DNA of 35,253 nt from the NCBI GenBank assembly GCA_031292615.1, contig JARLGT010000091.1, forward strand, positions 1 through 35,253, in the 5' to 3' direction. Each line of letters starts with the position of its first letter. Positions within the stretch are counted from its first letter, which is position 1. Both the position numbers and the translations under genes were made by a program. Positions 17,142-25,834 of the stretch are shown here, one piece after another. This stretch comes from Coriobacteriia bacterium (GTDB taxonomy: Bacteria; Actinomycetota; Coriobacteriia; Anaerosomatales; JAAXUF01). Below the pieces are notes generated by a model. That model searched no databases and was not told where the DNA came from. It saw only the letters and a list, made by a program, of their open reading frames with translations.

Positions 17142-18562
17142 CCGAACCAAGACCCCGCCGCAAGCGCAACGGCCAGTGGGGGATGATCGCCGTCGGCGTT
17201 GTCGTTCTCGTCGTCGCAGGCTTCCTCGTGTACTCGGTCATCGGCAAGAAGAGCTCGGGGACGCAGTACATCACGGCACAGCCCACGCGAAGCACGTTGA
17301 CGGTCTCCGTCGCAGGCAACGGCACCGTGGTCAGCCAGAATGCGGCGTCCGTCAATCCGAACATCTCGGGCACGGTCACGCAGCTGTCGGTGGCCGTCGG
17401 GCAGAAGGTCAAGAAGGGCGAGGTGCTCTTCGTCATCGACAATCCCGCCCTCGACGCAAACGTCACCCAAGCCAAGTCGAGCTACCAGTCGGCTAAGTCG
17501 AGCGTCTACAAGGCGCGACAGGCCGAGACTCAGGCCGACGTATCGCTGACGACCGGGGTGTGGCAGGCCAAGCAGTCGGTTCAGTCGGCTCAGGCGTCTC
17601 TCGCTTCGGCCAAGGCCGCGTATAACAAGGCCAAGGGAACTGTGCCGTACAACAACTTCTCGGTTGTTAGCGCGAGGGACTCGTTGTCGGCCGCCCAAAC
17701 TGCGTTGAACACTGCGCAGAAGAACTACTCAGCCGCCTGCACGCTTCAGGAAGAGGGCCACAGCGCAGCCGCAGCCTCCCTGAACTCGGCGATTACGGCA
17801 CAGAGTGCCGCCTCCCAGAACTATCAGCAGGCCATCACGAACGCTGACCAACGCACGGTGACCGCGCCCATCGACGGATATGTGACCACACTGTCGGTCA
17901 ACAACGGCGACCAGATCGGGAGCGGCTCGAGCTCGAGCTCCTCCCGCTCCTCGTCCGGTAGCTCGTCGAGTTCATCGAGCGGCTCGAGTAGCCCACCGAT
18001 CGTCATCTCAGACCTGTCGAATCTCCAAGCCCAGGTCCAGATTGCCGAAACCGATCGGCCCAATGTCAAGATCGGCCAGAAGGTCGAAACCACCTTCGAC
18101 GCCGTCCCGAACCTCACGATCACGGGGCACGTATCGCAGATCGATGCCGTGGGCACCACGTCGTCGGGCGTGGTCACGTACAACGTGACGGTCACCTTCG
18201 ACGTCCAGGACAAGCGGCTCAACCCGGGCATGACAGCCTCGGCGTCAATCATCACAAGGGTCGACACGAACGTGCTGCTGGTACCCAACGCCGCCGTCCA
18301 AACGGACTCGAGCGGTGCCTCGTACGTGCAGGTTCTCTCCGCGCCCGGGGCCACTCCCACCAACGTCACCGTGACGGTAGGCCCTGCCGGAGACACCAAC
18401 ACCGAGATCATCAGCGGTCTGACTGGTAACGAGAACGTCGTGACTCAGACCATTTCCGCCTCTACGTCGGGAAGCTCGACCTCGCGCAGCGGGTTGTCCG
18501 TACTCGGCGGTGGCGGTGCTGCGCGCGGCGGTGCCGGCGGTGGGTTCCGTGGCGGGAACTAG
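17138..18562 (+). CDS. MacA-like periplasmic adaptor (membrane fusion protein)
   Basis: A 474-residue adaptor of a MacAB-type exporter. One N-terminal membrane anchor (about 15-34) is followed by a first biotinyl-lipoyl half (SGTVTQLSVAVGQKVKKGEVL, 77-97). A long Ala/Ser/Gln-rich helical hairpin spans 105-235. The second lipoyl half is TAPIDGYVTTLSVNNGDQI (242-260). A near-pure Ser/Gly stretch (261-285) precedes the beta-barrel domain. The C-terminus is Gly/Ser-rich. The ATG at 17138 overlaps the leader ORF stop; an upstream GTG at 17126 lacks a ribosome-binding site. It lies 3 bases before the ATPase gene. Confidence 0.88.
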   Translation: MTEPRPRRKRNGQWGMIAVGVVVLVVAGFLVYSVIGKKSSGTQYITAQPTRSTLTVSVAGNGTVVSQNAASVNPNISGTVTQLSVAVGQKVKKGEVLFVIDNPALDANVTQAKSSYQSAKSSVYKARQAETQADVSLTTGVWQAKQSVQSAQASLASAKAAYNKAKGTVPYNNFSVVSARDSLSAAQTALNTAQKNYSAACTLQEEGHSAAAASLNSAITAQSAASQNYQQAITNADQRTVTAPIDGYVTTLSVNNGDQIGSGSSSSSSRSSSGSSSSSSSGSSSPPIVISDLSNLQAQVQIAETDRPNVKIGQKVETTFDAVPNLTITGHVSQIDAVGTTSSGVVTYNVTVTFDVQDKRLNPGMTASASIITRVDTNVLLVPNAAVQTDSSGASYVQVLSAPGATPTNVTVTVGPAGDTNTEIISGLTGNENVVTQTISASTSGSSTSRSGLSVLGGGGAARGGAGGGFRGGN

Positions 18563-18565
18563 CGC

Positions 18566-19291
18566 ATGATCGAGATTGAAGACCTGTGCAAGATCTACCA
18601 CGGAGGCATGGGCGCCGACACCATTGCACTTGACGGCATCTCTCTGACCGTTCAAGACGGCGAGTTCGTCGCGATCATGGGCCCGTCCGGCTCGGGCAAG
18701 TCGACGCTCATGTACATCTTGGGCTTGCTCGATACGCCCACCTCGGGCAAGTACTTCCGCGACGGCGAGAACGTCGCGGAGCTCGACGATGACGCTCTGG
18801 CCGACATCCGGAATCTCAGGCTCGGCTTCGTGTTCCAGTCGTTTAACCTGTTGCCCCGCGCGACGGTCATGCGCAACGTGCTTGTGCCGTTACTGTACTC
18901 AACGGTCAAGAGGTCGGACCGCGAAGCGATGGCCATCTCGGCCATGGAGGCCGCTGGGATTCCCGAGGAGCTGTGGTACCACAGGTCAAACGAGCTGTCC
19001 GGCGGCCAGATGCAGCGTGTCGCCATCGCGCGGGCGTTGATCACCGACCCAGGGCTCATCCTTGCCGACGAGCCGACGGGCAACCTGGACACCAAGACCG
19101 GCGAGCACATTCTCTCGACGTTCCAGCGGCTCAACGATCAGGGACGCACCATCGTGCTCATCACGCACGAGCCCGACGTCGGCGAGCACGCAAAGCGCAT
19201 CGTCCACGTGCAAGACGGCAAGATTCTCTCGGACAACCCGGTCGCTTCTCAGATGCGTGCAATGGAGGTGAGTGTCGATGCGGTTGGTTGA
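18566..19291 (+). CDS. MacB-type ABC exporter ATPase
   Basis: A 241-residue nucleotide-binding protein of the LolD/MacB class. Walker A is GPSGSGKST (39-47), the Q-loop is [10 protein letters not shown], the signature is LSGGQ (144-148), Walker B is LILADEPT and the H-loop is LITHEP. It powers the permease encoded next, whose start overlaps its 3' end by 14 bases. It is separate from the membrane domain, unlike the fused MacB of E. coli, as is usual in Gram-positive relatives. Confidence 0.95.
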   Translation: MIEIEDLCKIYHGGMGADTIALDGISLTVQDGEFVAIMGPSGSGKSTLMYILGLLDTPTSGKYFRDGENVAELDDDALADIRNLRLGFVFQSFNLLPRATVMRNVLVPLLYSTVKRSDREAMAISAMEAAGIPEELWYHRSNELSGGQMQRVAIARALITDPGLILADEPTGNLDTKTGEHILSTFQRLNDQGRTIVLITHEPDVGEHAKRIVHVQDGKILSDNPVASQMRAMEVSVDAVG

Positions 19292-20501
19292 TGTCGTTGA
19301 GGAGACCCCGTTCTCGGTGTCCTCGAACAAGGTCCGCTCGGCGCTCACCATCCTGGGCATCGTTGTGGGTATCGCGTCCGTCATCGTGATGGTCGCAATC
19401 GGCCAAGGCGCGCAGGCGTCGATAACGAACTCGATCAACCAGGCGGGTTCAAACCTCGTCATGGTCATGCCTGGATTCGGCGGCGGCGGCGGTGCGGTTC
19501 GAGGCGCTCGAGGCGCGGCGCTGACGCTCACTGAGGGCGACGCTCAAGCCATTGCCACCCAAGTAACTGGCGTAAGTGGCGTCTCGCAAGAGCGTTCGTC
19601 GCGCCAGCAGGTTATCGCCGGGGCCAACAACACCAACACGTCAATCATGGGTGCGACGCCCGTCTACCAGGCGGTTCACAGCATTCAGATCGCCGAGGGC
19701 CAGTTCGTTTCCGCCAATGACGTCGCCTCGGTCGCGCGCGTTGCGGTGCTCGGCCCCACGACTCGCGACGACCTGTTCGGTGTCGGCGCTACGAACGTGG
19801 TGGGCAAGCGGGTCCGCATCAACGGGATCGACTTCCGTATCATCGGAATCACTGTGGCCAAGGGCGGGAGCGGATTTAACAACCAAGACGACGTGGTCTA
19901 CGCTCCGCTCACCACCGTTCAGCAGCTGCTGGTTGGCGACCCACATCTCTCGCAGATCAGCGTTCAGGCCGCAAACGCTAACGACGTGGCGGCTGTGGAG
20001 GCGCAAATCACCACTTTGCTGCTCTCGCGCCATAAGATCTCCAACGCGGCCTCTGCCGACTTCACCGTGCTTTCGCAAAGCGACATCGCGGCTACGGCGT
20101 CGACCGTGACCGGAACGTTCACGATCGTGCTCGCGTCCATTGCGGGCATATCCCTGCTGGTCGGCGGCATCGGAATCATGAACATGATGCTCACAGCAGT
20201 CACCGAGCGAACGCGCGAGATCGGTCTTCGCAAGGCGGTTGGTGCGCGACGAAACGACATCAGCATGCAGTTCCTCGCCGAGTCGGTCGCGCTGACCTTC
20301 CTCGGGGGATTGATCGGCGTGTTGCTCGGCATCGGTATCTCGGCGGCAATCACTGCATTTGCCGGCGTGACGACGCAGGTATCGATTCCGTCGGTTCTCT
20401 TGGCTGCGGGCGTGAGTATCGGCATTGGTGTTGTTTTTGGGTATTACCCCGCGCTCAGGGCTTCTGGCATGAACCCTGTTGAAGCACTCAGGTATCAATA
20501 A
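19278..20501 (+). CDS. MacB/FtsX-type ABC permease
   Basis: A 407-residue permease. The first membrane helix (about 20-42, with NKVRSALTILGIVVGIASVI) is followed by a large extracytoplasmic MacB domain (about 45-275), then three C-terminal helices. The conserved GGIGIMNMMLTAVTERTREIGLRKAVGA contacts the ATPase. The C-terminus YYPALRASGMNPVEALRYQ is typical of the family. The ATG at 19278 has GGAGG (19264-19268) 9 bases upstream and lies within the ATPase gene. A Gly-rich insert (FGGGGGAVRGARG) sits early in the outer domain. Substrate unknown; peptides or lipids are usual for this class. Confidence 0.93.
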   Translation: MRLVDVVEETPFSVSSNKVRSALTILGIVVGIASVIVMVAIGQGAQASITNSINQAGSNLVMVMPGFGGGGGAVRGARGAALTLTEGDAQAIATQVTGVSGVSQERSSRQQVIAGANNTNTSIMGATPVYQAVHSIQIAEGQFVSANDVASVARVAVLGPTTRDDLFGVGATNVVGKRVRINGIDFRIIGITVAKGGSGFNNQDDVVYAPLTTVQQLLVGDPHLSQISVQAANANDVAAVEAQITTLLLSRHKISNAASADFTVLSQSDIAATASTVTGTFTIVLASIAGISLLVGGIGIMNMMLTAVTERTREIGLRKAVGARRNDISMQFLAESVALTFLGGLIGVLLGIGISAAITAFAGVTTQVSIPSVLLAAGVSIGIGVVFGYYPALRASGMNPVEALRYQ

Positions 20502-20525
20502 GCATTTGAGAGGAAGGCGCTACGT

Positions 20526-21026
20526 ATGAAGAACACAGTCATTTGGGCGGTGCTGGCGGCGGTGCTCTTTGGCGCTGTCGGGTTCTACGGTGGTGTGACG
20601 TACCAGAAGACGCAGGCGCCCAGCGGATTCGCGGGGCGTGCCGGTGGATTTGGCGGTGGCGGGTTCGGCGGCAGCAACTCGAGTGGAGCCGGCTTCCGCA
20701 ACTCAGCCAACGTTGCCACCGGAACCGTTATCGCGCAGGACGCTCAGAGCATCACCGTCAAGACGTCTGACGGCGGCTCCAAGACCGTCTTCCTCTCGTC
20801 TACCACACACGTTTCGAAGCAGCAGGTCCTCACCGCCGCCGACGTGAAGATCGGCGATCAGGTTGCAGCGTTCGGGCAGGCAGGCAACGGTGGAATCACC
20901 GCGATGTCTGTGCAGATCGTTCCTCCCGGAGGTAGCTTCAGCTTCGGTGGCGGCGGCCGCGGTGGCTTTGGCGGCGGCGGTGCCGGTGGCGGCAACGGCG
21001 GCGGTTCGAGCTCGTCGGGCCAGTAG
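20526..21026 (+). CDS. Small Gly-rich membrane-anchored protein of the export cassette (DUF5666-like core)
   Basis: A 166-residue protein with one N-terminal membrane segment (about 4-25), a Gly-rich linker, and a small beta domain (about 63-132: TGTVIAQDAQSITVKTSDGG ... ADVKIGDQVAAFGQ) resembling OB-like DUF5666 modules. The tail is Gly/Ser-rich. AGGAAGG precedes the ATG. It follows the permease by 24 bases. The Gly/Ser-rich tails of this protein and the adaptor resemble each other in composition, which suggests co-localisation at the cell surface. Confidence 0.75.
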   Translation: MKNTVIWAVLAAVLFGAVGFYGGVTYQKTQAPSGFAGRAGGFGGGGFGGSNSSGAGFRNSANVATGTVIAQDAQSITVKTSDGGSKTVFLSSTTHVSKQQVLTAADVKIGDQVAAFGQAGNGGITAMSVQIVPPGGSFSFGGGGRGGFGGGGAGGGNGGGSSSSGQ

Positions 21027-21076
21027 CCCCCAAGGGCGTGCTCCTGCGCTCGCCAGTAAGATCTCGCGAACGAATA

Positions 21077-21124
21077 GCGGGCCCGCATCCGACCGAGGAT
21101 CTTCCTCGGCGGGTGCGGGCCCGC
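21077..21124. terminator. Long hairpin between convergent genes, no T-tract
   Basis: A 48-base near-perfect hairpin: GCGGGCCCGCATCCG and CCGAGGA pair with TCCTCGG and CGGGTGCGGGCCCGC around a TCT loop, with one bulged A and one G-T pair (22 bp). No T-run follows on either strand. It lies between the export cassette and the convergent NlpC/P60 gene, so it probably acts as a bidirectional block or mRNA 3' stabiliser. Confidence 0.6.
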
Positions 21125-21195
21125 GGTGCGTTCTAGGTGACGTCTACGGCGTCAAAGCCGACGTCGCCGATTGCGGTGAGATTCCAGTCGCGCGG

Positions 21196-21792
21196 CTAGT
21201 TCGCCGTGCCAGTTGTAGGAGTGCTCGGCGTGGTGTCGATGCTGCCGGTAGGAGGCACGCTCGGCGCTGGGGCCGGCGCGATGATGGGCGTGGCGGGCAC
21301 GAGCTTCGGGGCGTCCTTGATGCCGCGGAGCACGAGCGCCGAGTAGCCGCCCTTGAACTGCTTGACTGCTCGCAGTGCTGGCTTGCCCGACTGCGACTCC
21401 TCGAGCGCCCAGTACTGGCGCTTCTTCTTGTTCTTCCAGCCGTCAAAGATCTCGACGTGGCCAGAACGGCGAACGGCGTCGCCCGGCTTGAGCTTGCTCC
21501 ACGAGATCTTGTGAGCCACCGAGCCGATGTCGGAGGAGGTGTAGGAGGACTTGAGCTTCCAGGCCATCGAGACGAACCCGGAGCAGTCCCGCCGGTAACC
21601 GTGATAGTACGAGGACTGGCTGTACTGGACGTGCTTCTTGATCCAGGTGTTGGCCCGCTTGAGCACCTCGGCGCGCGTGATTGCCTGCGCCGGGGCAGCG
21701 TGACCTGCCAATAGAACGACCGCCGAGAGGGCGACGGTGACCACTTGTCGGCTGAGGGCCGACACCGAACGAACACGACTGCTTACCTTCAC
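21196..21792 (-). CDS. Secreted NlpC/P60-like cysteine peptidase or amidase
   Basis: A 198-residue exported protein. The signal peptide (about 1-37, ending APAQA) is followed by a compact domain with the catalytic Cys in RRDCSGFVSMAW and His in GHVEIFDGW. This spacing is typical of NlpC/P60 or related papain-like cell-wall enzymes. The third catalytic residue is not obvious. The C-terminal 40 residues are Pro/Thr/Ser-rich. The GTG start has GGAAGGAAG just upstream. It is transcribed toward the export cassette and divergently from tspO. The 270-base gap 21793-22062 shows a TGCCA-CTTT-TGGCA inverted repeat (21942-21955) but no confident promoter. Confidence 0.75.
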   Translation of the reverse strand: MKVSSRVRSVSALSRQVVTVALSAVVLLAGHAAPAQAITRAEVLKRANTWIKKHVQYSQSSYYHGYRRDCSGFVSMAWKLKSSYTSSDIGSVAHKISWSKLKPGDAVRRSGHVEIFDGWKNKKKRQYWALEESQSGKPALRAVKQFKGGYSALVLRGIKDAPKLVPATPIIAPAPAPSVPPTGSIDTTPSTPTTGTAN

Positions 21793-22062
21793 ACGGCTTC
21801 CTTCCGCCGGCTTGTAGTACGCCCGAGGGCCGTGCCATTTTCTGGTCAGGCCGGTGCCTCGTGCGTGCCGCTCCGCCCCGAGTACACGTGCACGTGCGGC
21901 TGCGTTCGGGCGGCGGCCGAACGGGGTAAGCGCAATATCGGTGCCACTTTTGGCAACGTCGCAGGTAAGTCACGAGAAACCAACGCCGCAGCTAGATGGC
22001 AGAATACGGATACTCGACGGCTGACCGAGCGGCAACATCCGGCCCTGATGGAAGGCGCGACG

Positions 22063-22464
22063 ATGACCGACTACAGGAGCTACTACGACGCGCTTTCCAA
22101 GCCGAGCTGGACTCCGGCGCCCGCTACCATCGGGTTGATCTGGACGCTCCTCTACCCGCTGATCGCGATTGCGGCCGTGGCGACGGTGGCCAAGGTTTGG
22201 CGTGGGGAGCTGGGCCGGTGGGTGCTAGTGCCGCTCGCGCTCAACCTCGTCGCAAACGCCGCTTTCACGACGATCGAGTTCGGCGCGCGTAACCTGCCCC
22301 TGGCCACGGCCGACATCGTCGTCGTGCTGCTCACGCTCGTCGCGTGGGTAGTGCTGGTTTGGCGCCCAGGCTCGATCTGGATCGCGCTCGTGCTGGTGCC
22401 GTACCTTGTGTGGGTTTCAACCGCGACGGTTCTTCAGGTCAGCATCACGCTTGCGAATCGCTAG
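22063..22464 (+). CDS. TspO/MBR family membrane protein
   Basis: A 133-residue protein with five membrane helices. Family hallmarks are KPSWTPAPATIGLIWTLLYPL near the start, LALNLVANAAFTTIEFGARN in the middle and VPYLVWVSTATVLQVSITL at the end. TspO proteins bind tetrapyrroles such as protoporphyrin and act in stress signalling or porphyrin handling. The usual N-L-x-W core reads NLVANAAF here, so a conserved Trp is missing. The ATG at 22063 has GGAAGG about 7 bases upstream; ATG at 22048 is an alternative. No tetrapyrrole gene lies nearby. Confidence 0.88.
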   Translation: MTDYRSYYDALSKPSWTPAPATIGLIWTLLYPLIAIAAVATVAKVWRGELGRWVLVPLALNLVANAAFTTIEFGARNLPLATADIVVVLLTLVAWVVLVWRPGSIWIALVLVPYLVWVSTATVLQVSITLANR

Positions 22465-22558
22465 CGGCCGTGCGCGTGGCGCGCGGGCTCGTCGGCTCGG
22501 GTAGACTTGTCGGACGGCTCGCAGCCATTCAGCAGCAGCGAAACGGAGTGGTTCAGGC

Positions 22559-24166
22559 ATGCGTGTAGCACTCGCACAGATCAACACCACCGTCGGTGAC
22601 ATCCAAGGCAACGCACGCCGCATTATGGAGGCGATTGCGGCCTCTGCCGAGCAGGGCGCAGGCTTCACGCTGCTGCCCGAGCTCGCGGTCACTGGCTACC
22701 CGCCGGAGGACCTGCTGCACAAGGAGCACTTCGTCGAAGAGAACCTCGACGCGCTCGAGATGATCGCGTCGGGCTGCGACCACATGGCGCTGGTCGGCTT
22801 CGTCGACCGTAGCGATGGCAAGCTGTACAACGCCATGGCGCTCTGCGGCAACGGGATGGTTCTGCAGCGCTACTACAAGCGCCGACTCCCCAACTACGGC
22901 GTCTTCGACGAGGAGCGCTACTTCGAGCCCGGCGAATCGCCGGGGCTGACCAAGCTGGGCGGCGACCTTTTCGCCGAGACCATCTGCGAGGACATCTGGG
23001 TGCCGGAGCTTGCCGCCGAGGCCGCCGAGATGGGCGCGGGCGTGCTCTTCAACATCTCGGCGTCGCCGTTTCACGCGGGCAAGGGCGAGGAGCGCGAGCA
23101 GATGCTGCGACAGCGCGCTCGCGACAACAAGATGTGGCTCGCGTACTGCAACCTCGTAGGCGGCCAAGACGAGCTCGTCTTCGACGGTCGCAGCGTCGTC
23201 ATCTCGCCGGAGGGCAACGTAGTTGCGCGCGGGGCTTCGTTCGCCGAGGACCTCGTGATCGCCGACTTCACTCCCGGCGCCAAGCTCGGGGCCTCGGGCG
23301 ACCTGGCACCGGTGATGGATCCGGAGCAGGAGGTCTACGAGGCCATCAAGCTTGGTCTGGGCGACTATGCGCGCAAGAACGGCTTTACCGACGTGGTGTT
23401 TGGCCTGTCCGGCGGCATCGACTCGGCGCTCGTCGCGGCGATCGCAGCAGACGCACTCGGGCCCGAGCACGTACACGGCGTTCTGATGCCGAGCCGCTAC
23501 TCGTCGCCGGGTAGTGTGAGCGACTCAGTCGAGCTGGCAACGGCGCTGGGGATCAAGACCATCGAGCTGCCGGTCGAGGAGCCGTTCCAGGCGTTTCTCA
23601 CGACGCTGGAGCCGGCGCTTGAGGGTCGCGAGCCCGATGTAACCGAGGAGAACCTGCAGGCGCGCGTGCGAGGCACGCTGGTGATGGCGCTCTCCAACAA
23701 GTTCGGCTGGCTGCCACTTGCCACCGGCAACAAGAGCGAGCTGGCCGTGGGCTACTCCACACTCTACGGCGACATGGTGGGCGGCTTCGCGCCGATCAAA
23801 GACGTCTTCAAGGTGCGCGTCTACGACCTCGCTCGCTGGCGCAACACACGGGGTGGTGCACCGGTCATCCCGCAGGCCATCATCGACAAGGCCCCCAGCG
23901 CCGAGCTGCGCCCTGACCAGGTCGACCAGGACTCGTTGCCGCCGTACCCTGTGCTCGATGCGATCCTGAAGCACTACGTCGAGAAGGATGACAGCCGCGA
24001 CGACATCGTCGCGATGGGCTTCCCGGCGCACATCGTCGAGCGCGTCATCCGCATGACCGACCTGGCCGAGTACAAGCGGCGTCAGGGCCCGGTTGGCGTC
24101 AAGATCACGCCGAAGGCCTTCGGCAAGGACCGCCGTATGCCCATCACCAACCGTTACGGCGGCTAG
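22559..24166 (+). CDS. nadE: Glutamine-dependent NAD+ synthetase
   Basis: A 535-residue two-domain enzyme that amidates nicotinic acid adenine dinucleotide to NAD+. The N-terminal nitrilase-like glutaminase has the triad E41 (LLPELAVTGYPPEDLL), K107 (YYKRRLPNYGVFDEERYF) and C143 (ETICEDIW). The C-terminal synthetase has the PP-loop SGGIDS (284-289), ATGNKSE and a YSTLYGDMVGGFAPIKD segment. Length fits the shorter bacterial glutamine-dependent type. A GGAG lies about 10 bases before the ATG. Confidence 0.96.
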   Translation: MRVALAQINTTVGDIQGNARRIMEAIAASAEQGAGFTLLPELAVTGYPPEDLLHKEHFVEENLDALEMIASGCDHMALVGFVDRSDGKLYNAMALCGNGMVLQRYYKRRLPNYGVFDEERYFEPGESPGLTKLGGDLFAETICEDIWVPELAAEAAEMGAGVLFNISASPFHAGKGEEREQMLRQRARDNKMWLAYCNLVGGQDELVFDGRSVVISPEGNVVARGASFAEDLVIADFTPGAKLGASGDLAPVMDPEQEVYEAIKLGLGDYARKNGFTDVVFGLSGGIDSALVAAIAADALGPEHVHGVLMPSRYSSPGSVSDSVELATALGIKTIELPVEEPFQAFLTTLEPALEGREPDVTEENLQARVRGTLVMALSNKFGWLPLATGNKSELAVGYSTLYGDMVGGFAPIKDVFKVRVYDLARWRNTRGGAPVIPQAIIDKAPSAELRPDQVDQDSLPPYPVLDAILKHYVEKDDSRDDIVAMGFPAHIVERVIRMTDLAEYKRRQGPVGVKITPKAFGKDRRMPITNRYGG

Positions 24167-24170
24167 CGTC

Positions 24171-24623
24171 ATGCCCGGCTTCCGCATCGAGACCGTCACG
24201 CACGACTGGCCCCGCTTCGCCGAGGTCCTCGGCTTGTACTTCGACGTGCTCTACGGGCCGTTTGGTGTGGAGCGCGACTTCGAGTGGTACCACCCGGCGC
24301 ACGGCAGCCGCTTCGCGATCGCACTCGGACCCGCCGGCGAGTTGCTCGGCAGCGCGCGGCTTCTGCCTGAGGCGGGCGAGGAGGTGCGGCAGGTGCGGCA
24401 GGTCGTCGTGGCGCCGGCGGCGCAGCGCCTCGGCGTGGGACGCGAGCTGATGATTGCGCTCGAGCGCATAGCCGCCGAGGAGGGCGCGAGCGAGCTGTGG
24501 CTCAACGCGCGCCACACAGCGTTCGGCTTCTACGAGGCGCTGGGCTGGGAGTTCTCAAGCGAGCCGTTCATCAGCGAGCTCACGGGAATCCCTCACCGCG
24601 AGATGCGCAAGCGGCTCGGCTAG
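24171..24623 (+). CDS. GNAT-family N-acetyltransferase
   Basis: A 150-residue single-domain GNAT protein. VRQVVVAPAAQRLGVGRELM is the strand 4/P-loop that binds acetyl-CoA pyrophosphate. LNARHTAFGFYEALGWEF is the strand 5-helix end, and the C-terminal GIPHREMRKRL is seen in a common subgroup that includes ElaA-like proteins. The ATG lies 4 bases after the nadE stop, so it is probably co-transcribed. Substrate unknown. The 147-base gap after it shows no clear promoter or terminator. Confidence 0.85.
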   Translation: MPGFRIETVTHDWPRFAEVLGLYFDVLYGPFGVERDFEWYHPAHGSRFAIALGPAGELLGSARLLPEAGEEVRQVRQVVVAPAAQRLGVGRELMIALERIAAEEGASELWLNARHTAFGFYEALGWEFSSEPFISELTGIPHREMRKRLG

Positions 24624-24770
24624 CCGCCGCTCGCTCGTCGCTCGAGCCTGCGCGCCTAGCGCGTCGTCCACGCTTCGCGTACCCTGTTCTGTGGCTCTTC
24701 TCGGCACCCGGGGTACCTTGCTGTTAAGAGCGCACGTTTCCGATTCTCACGCACCAAGGAGGGGGCTTTA

Positions 24771-25709
24771 ATGCCGACCATCACCCGTGATCAGGTTCGC
24801 GTTCCGGCCGACGTACCGGCTGCCGCTCGCGAGCTCTACATCGACAACTACCTCAAGGCCACACAGAACTCCGGCCGCCTGATGCTTTTCGCATGCGACC
24901 AGAAGTTCGAGCACCTCAACGACGACTTCTTCGGCAAGGACATCCACCCGGATGACGCCGAGCCCGAGCACCTGTTCAAGATCGGCTCGCAGGGCGTGTG
25001 CGGCGTGCTGGCAGGCCAGCGCGGCCTGATCGCCCAGTTCGCGCCGGACTATCCCGGCATCAACTACCTCATCAAGATGAACTCCAAGACGCATCTGGTG
25101 CACACGAGCCAGGACGATCCGTACTCGCCGCAGCTCTACGACTTCCAGGTCGTGCTCGACCTCATCGACAACGGCGTCAACGTGGTTGGTATCGGCTACA
25201 CGATCTACCTTGGCTCGGAGTACGAGTCGACGATGGTCTCCGAGGCCGGCCAGCTCATCGCTGACGCACACGCCAATGGTCTGGTCGTCGTGTTGTGGAT
25301 CTACCCGCGCGGCAAGGCCGTCACCGATGAGAAGGACGCTCACCTCATCGCCGGTGCAGCCGGTGCCGCTGCGTGTCTGGGCGCCGACTTCGTCAAGTGC
25401 AACCCGCCCAAGGGTGACGAAACCGCCACCTCGGCGCAGAAGCTCGTCGAGGCCTCCAAGGCCGCGGGACGCACGCACCTCGTGTGCGCCGGTGGCTCGA
25501 CGGTCGACGCCAAGACGTTCCTGAGCCAGCTCTACGACCAGATCCATGTGGGTGGGGCGTCGGGCAACGCGACGGGCCGCAATATCCACCAGCGCTCGCT
25601 GGACGAGGCCGTGCGCCTGACCAAGGCCATCTCGGCGATCACGATCGGAGACAAGTCCGTCGACGAGGCGCTGGCTGTCTTCAACGGCGAGGCTGACTTC
25701 ACGCTCTAG
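24771..25709 (+). CDS. Class I fructose-bisphosphate aldolase, archaeal/DhnA type
   Basis: A 312-residue DeoC/LacD-superfamily barrel aldolase. The Schiff-base Lys is inferred as K209 in GADFVKCNPP, and the neighbouring Tyr as Y178 in WIYPRG. FACDQKFEHL near the start and VGGASGNATGRNIHQR, a phosphate-binding end, are typical of DhnA-type enzymes. It would split or form fructose-1,6-bisphosphate in glycolysis/gluconeogenesis. AAGGAGGGGG precedes the ATG. PPi-type phosphofructokinase lies 2 kb downstream, so two consecutive glycolytic steps are close together. A hairpin follows the gene. Confidence 0.88.
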   Translation: MPTITRDQVRVPADVPAAARELYIDNYLKATQNSGRLMLFACDQKFEHLNDDFFGKDIHPDDAEPEHLFKIGSQGVCGVLAGQRGLIAQFAPDYPGINYLIKMNSKTHLVHTSQDDPYSPQLYDFQVVLDLIDNGVNVVGIGYTIYLGSEYESTMVSEAGQLIADAHANGLVVVLWIYPRGKAVTDEKDAHLIAGAAGAAACLGADFVKCNPPKGDETATSAQKLVEASKAAGRTHLVCAGGSTVDAKTFLSQLYDQIHVGGASGNATGRNIHQRSLDEAVRLTKAISAITIGDKSVDEALAVFNGEADFTL

Positions 25710-25735
25710 GCTCCTCAACGCGAAAGTACAAGCGC

Positions 25736-25784
25736 TGCGGCACCGTTCCGGTCAGTAAAGGCCAGGCGGTGCCGCAACGGTTTT
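25736..25784 (+). terminator. Probable terminator between the aldolase gene and accD
   Basis: TGCGGCACCG (25736-25745) pairs perfectly with CGGTGCCGCA (25767-25776), enclosing a 21-base loop. A short TTTT lies 5 bases after the stem (25781-25784). The T-run is short and offset, so termination may be partial. Confidence 0.55.
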
Positions 25785-25834
25785 CCCGGGTAAAGTAGAC
25801 CGAACGGTACACAAAGGCAGGCGGAACCCACTTC

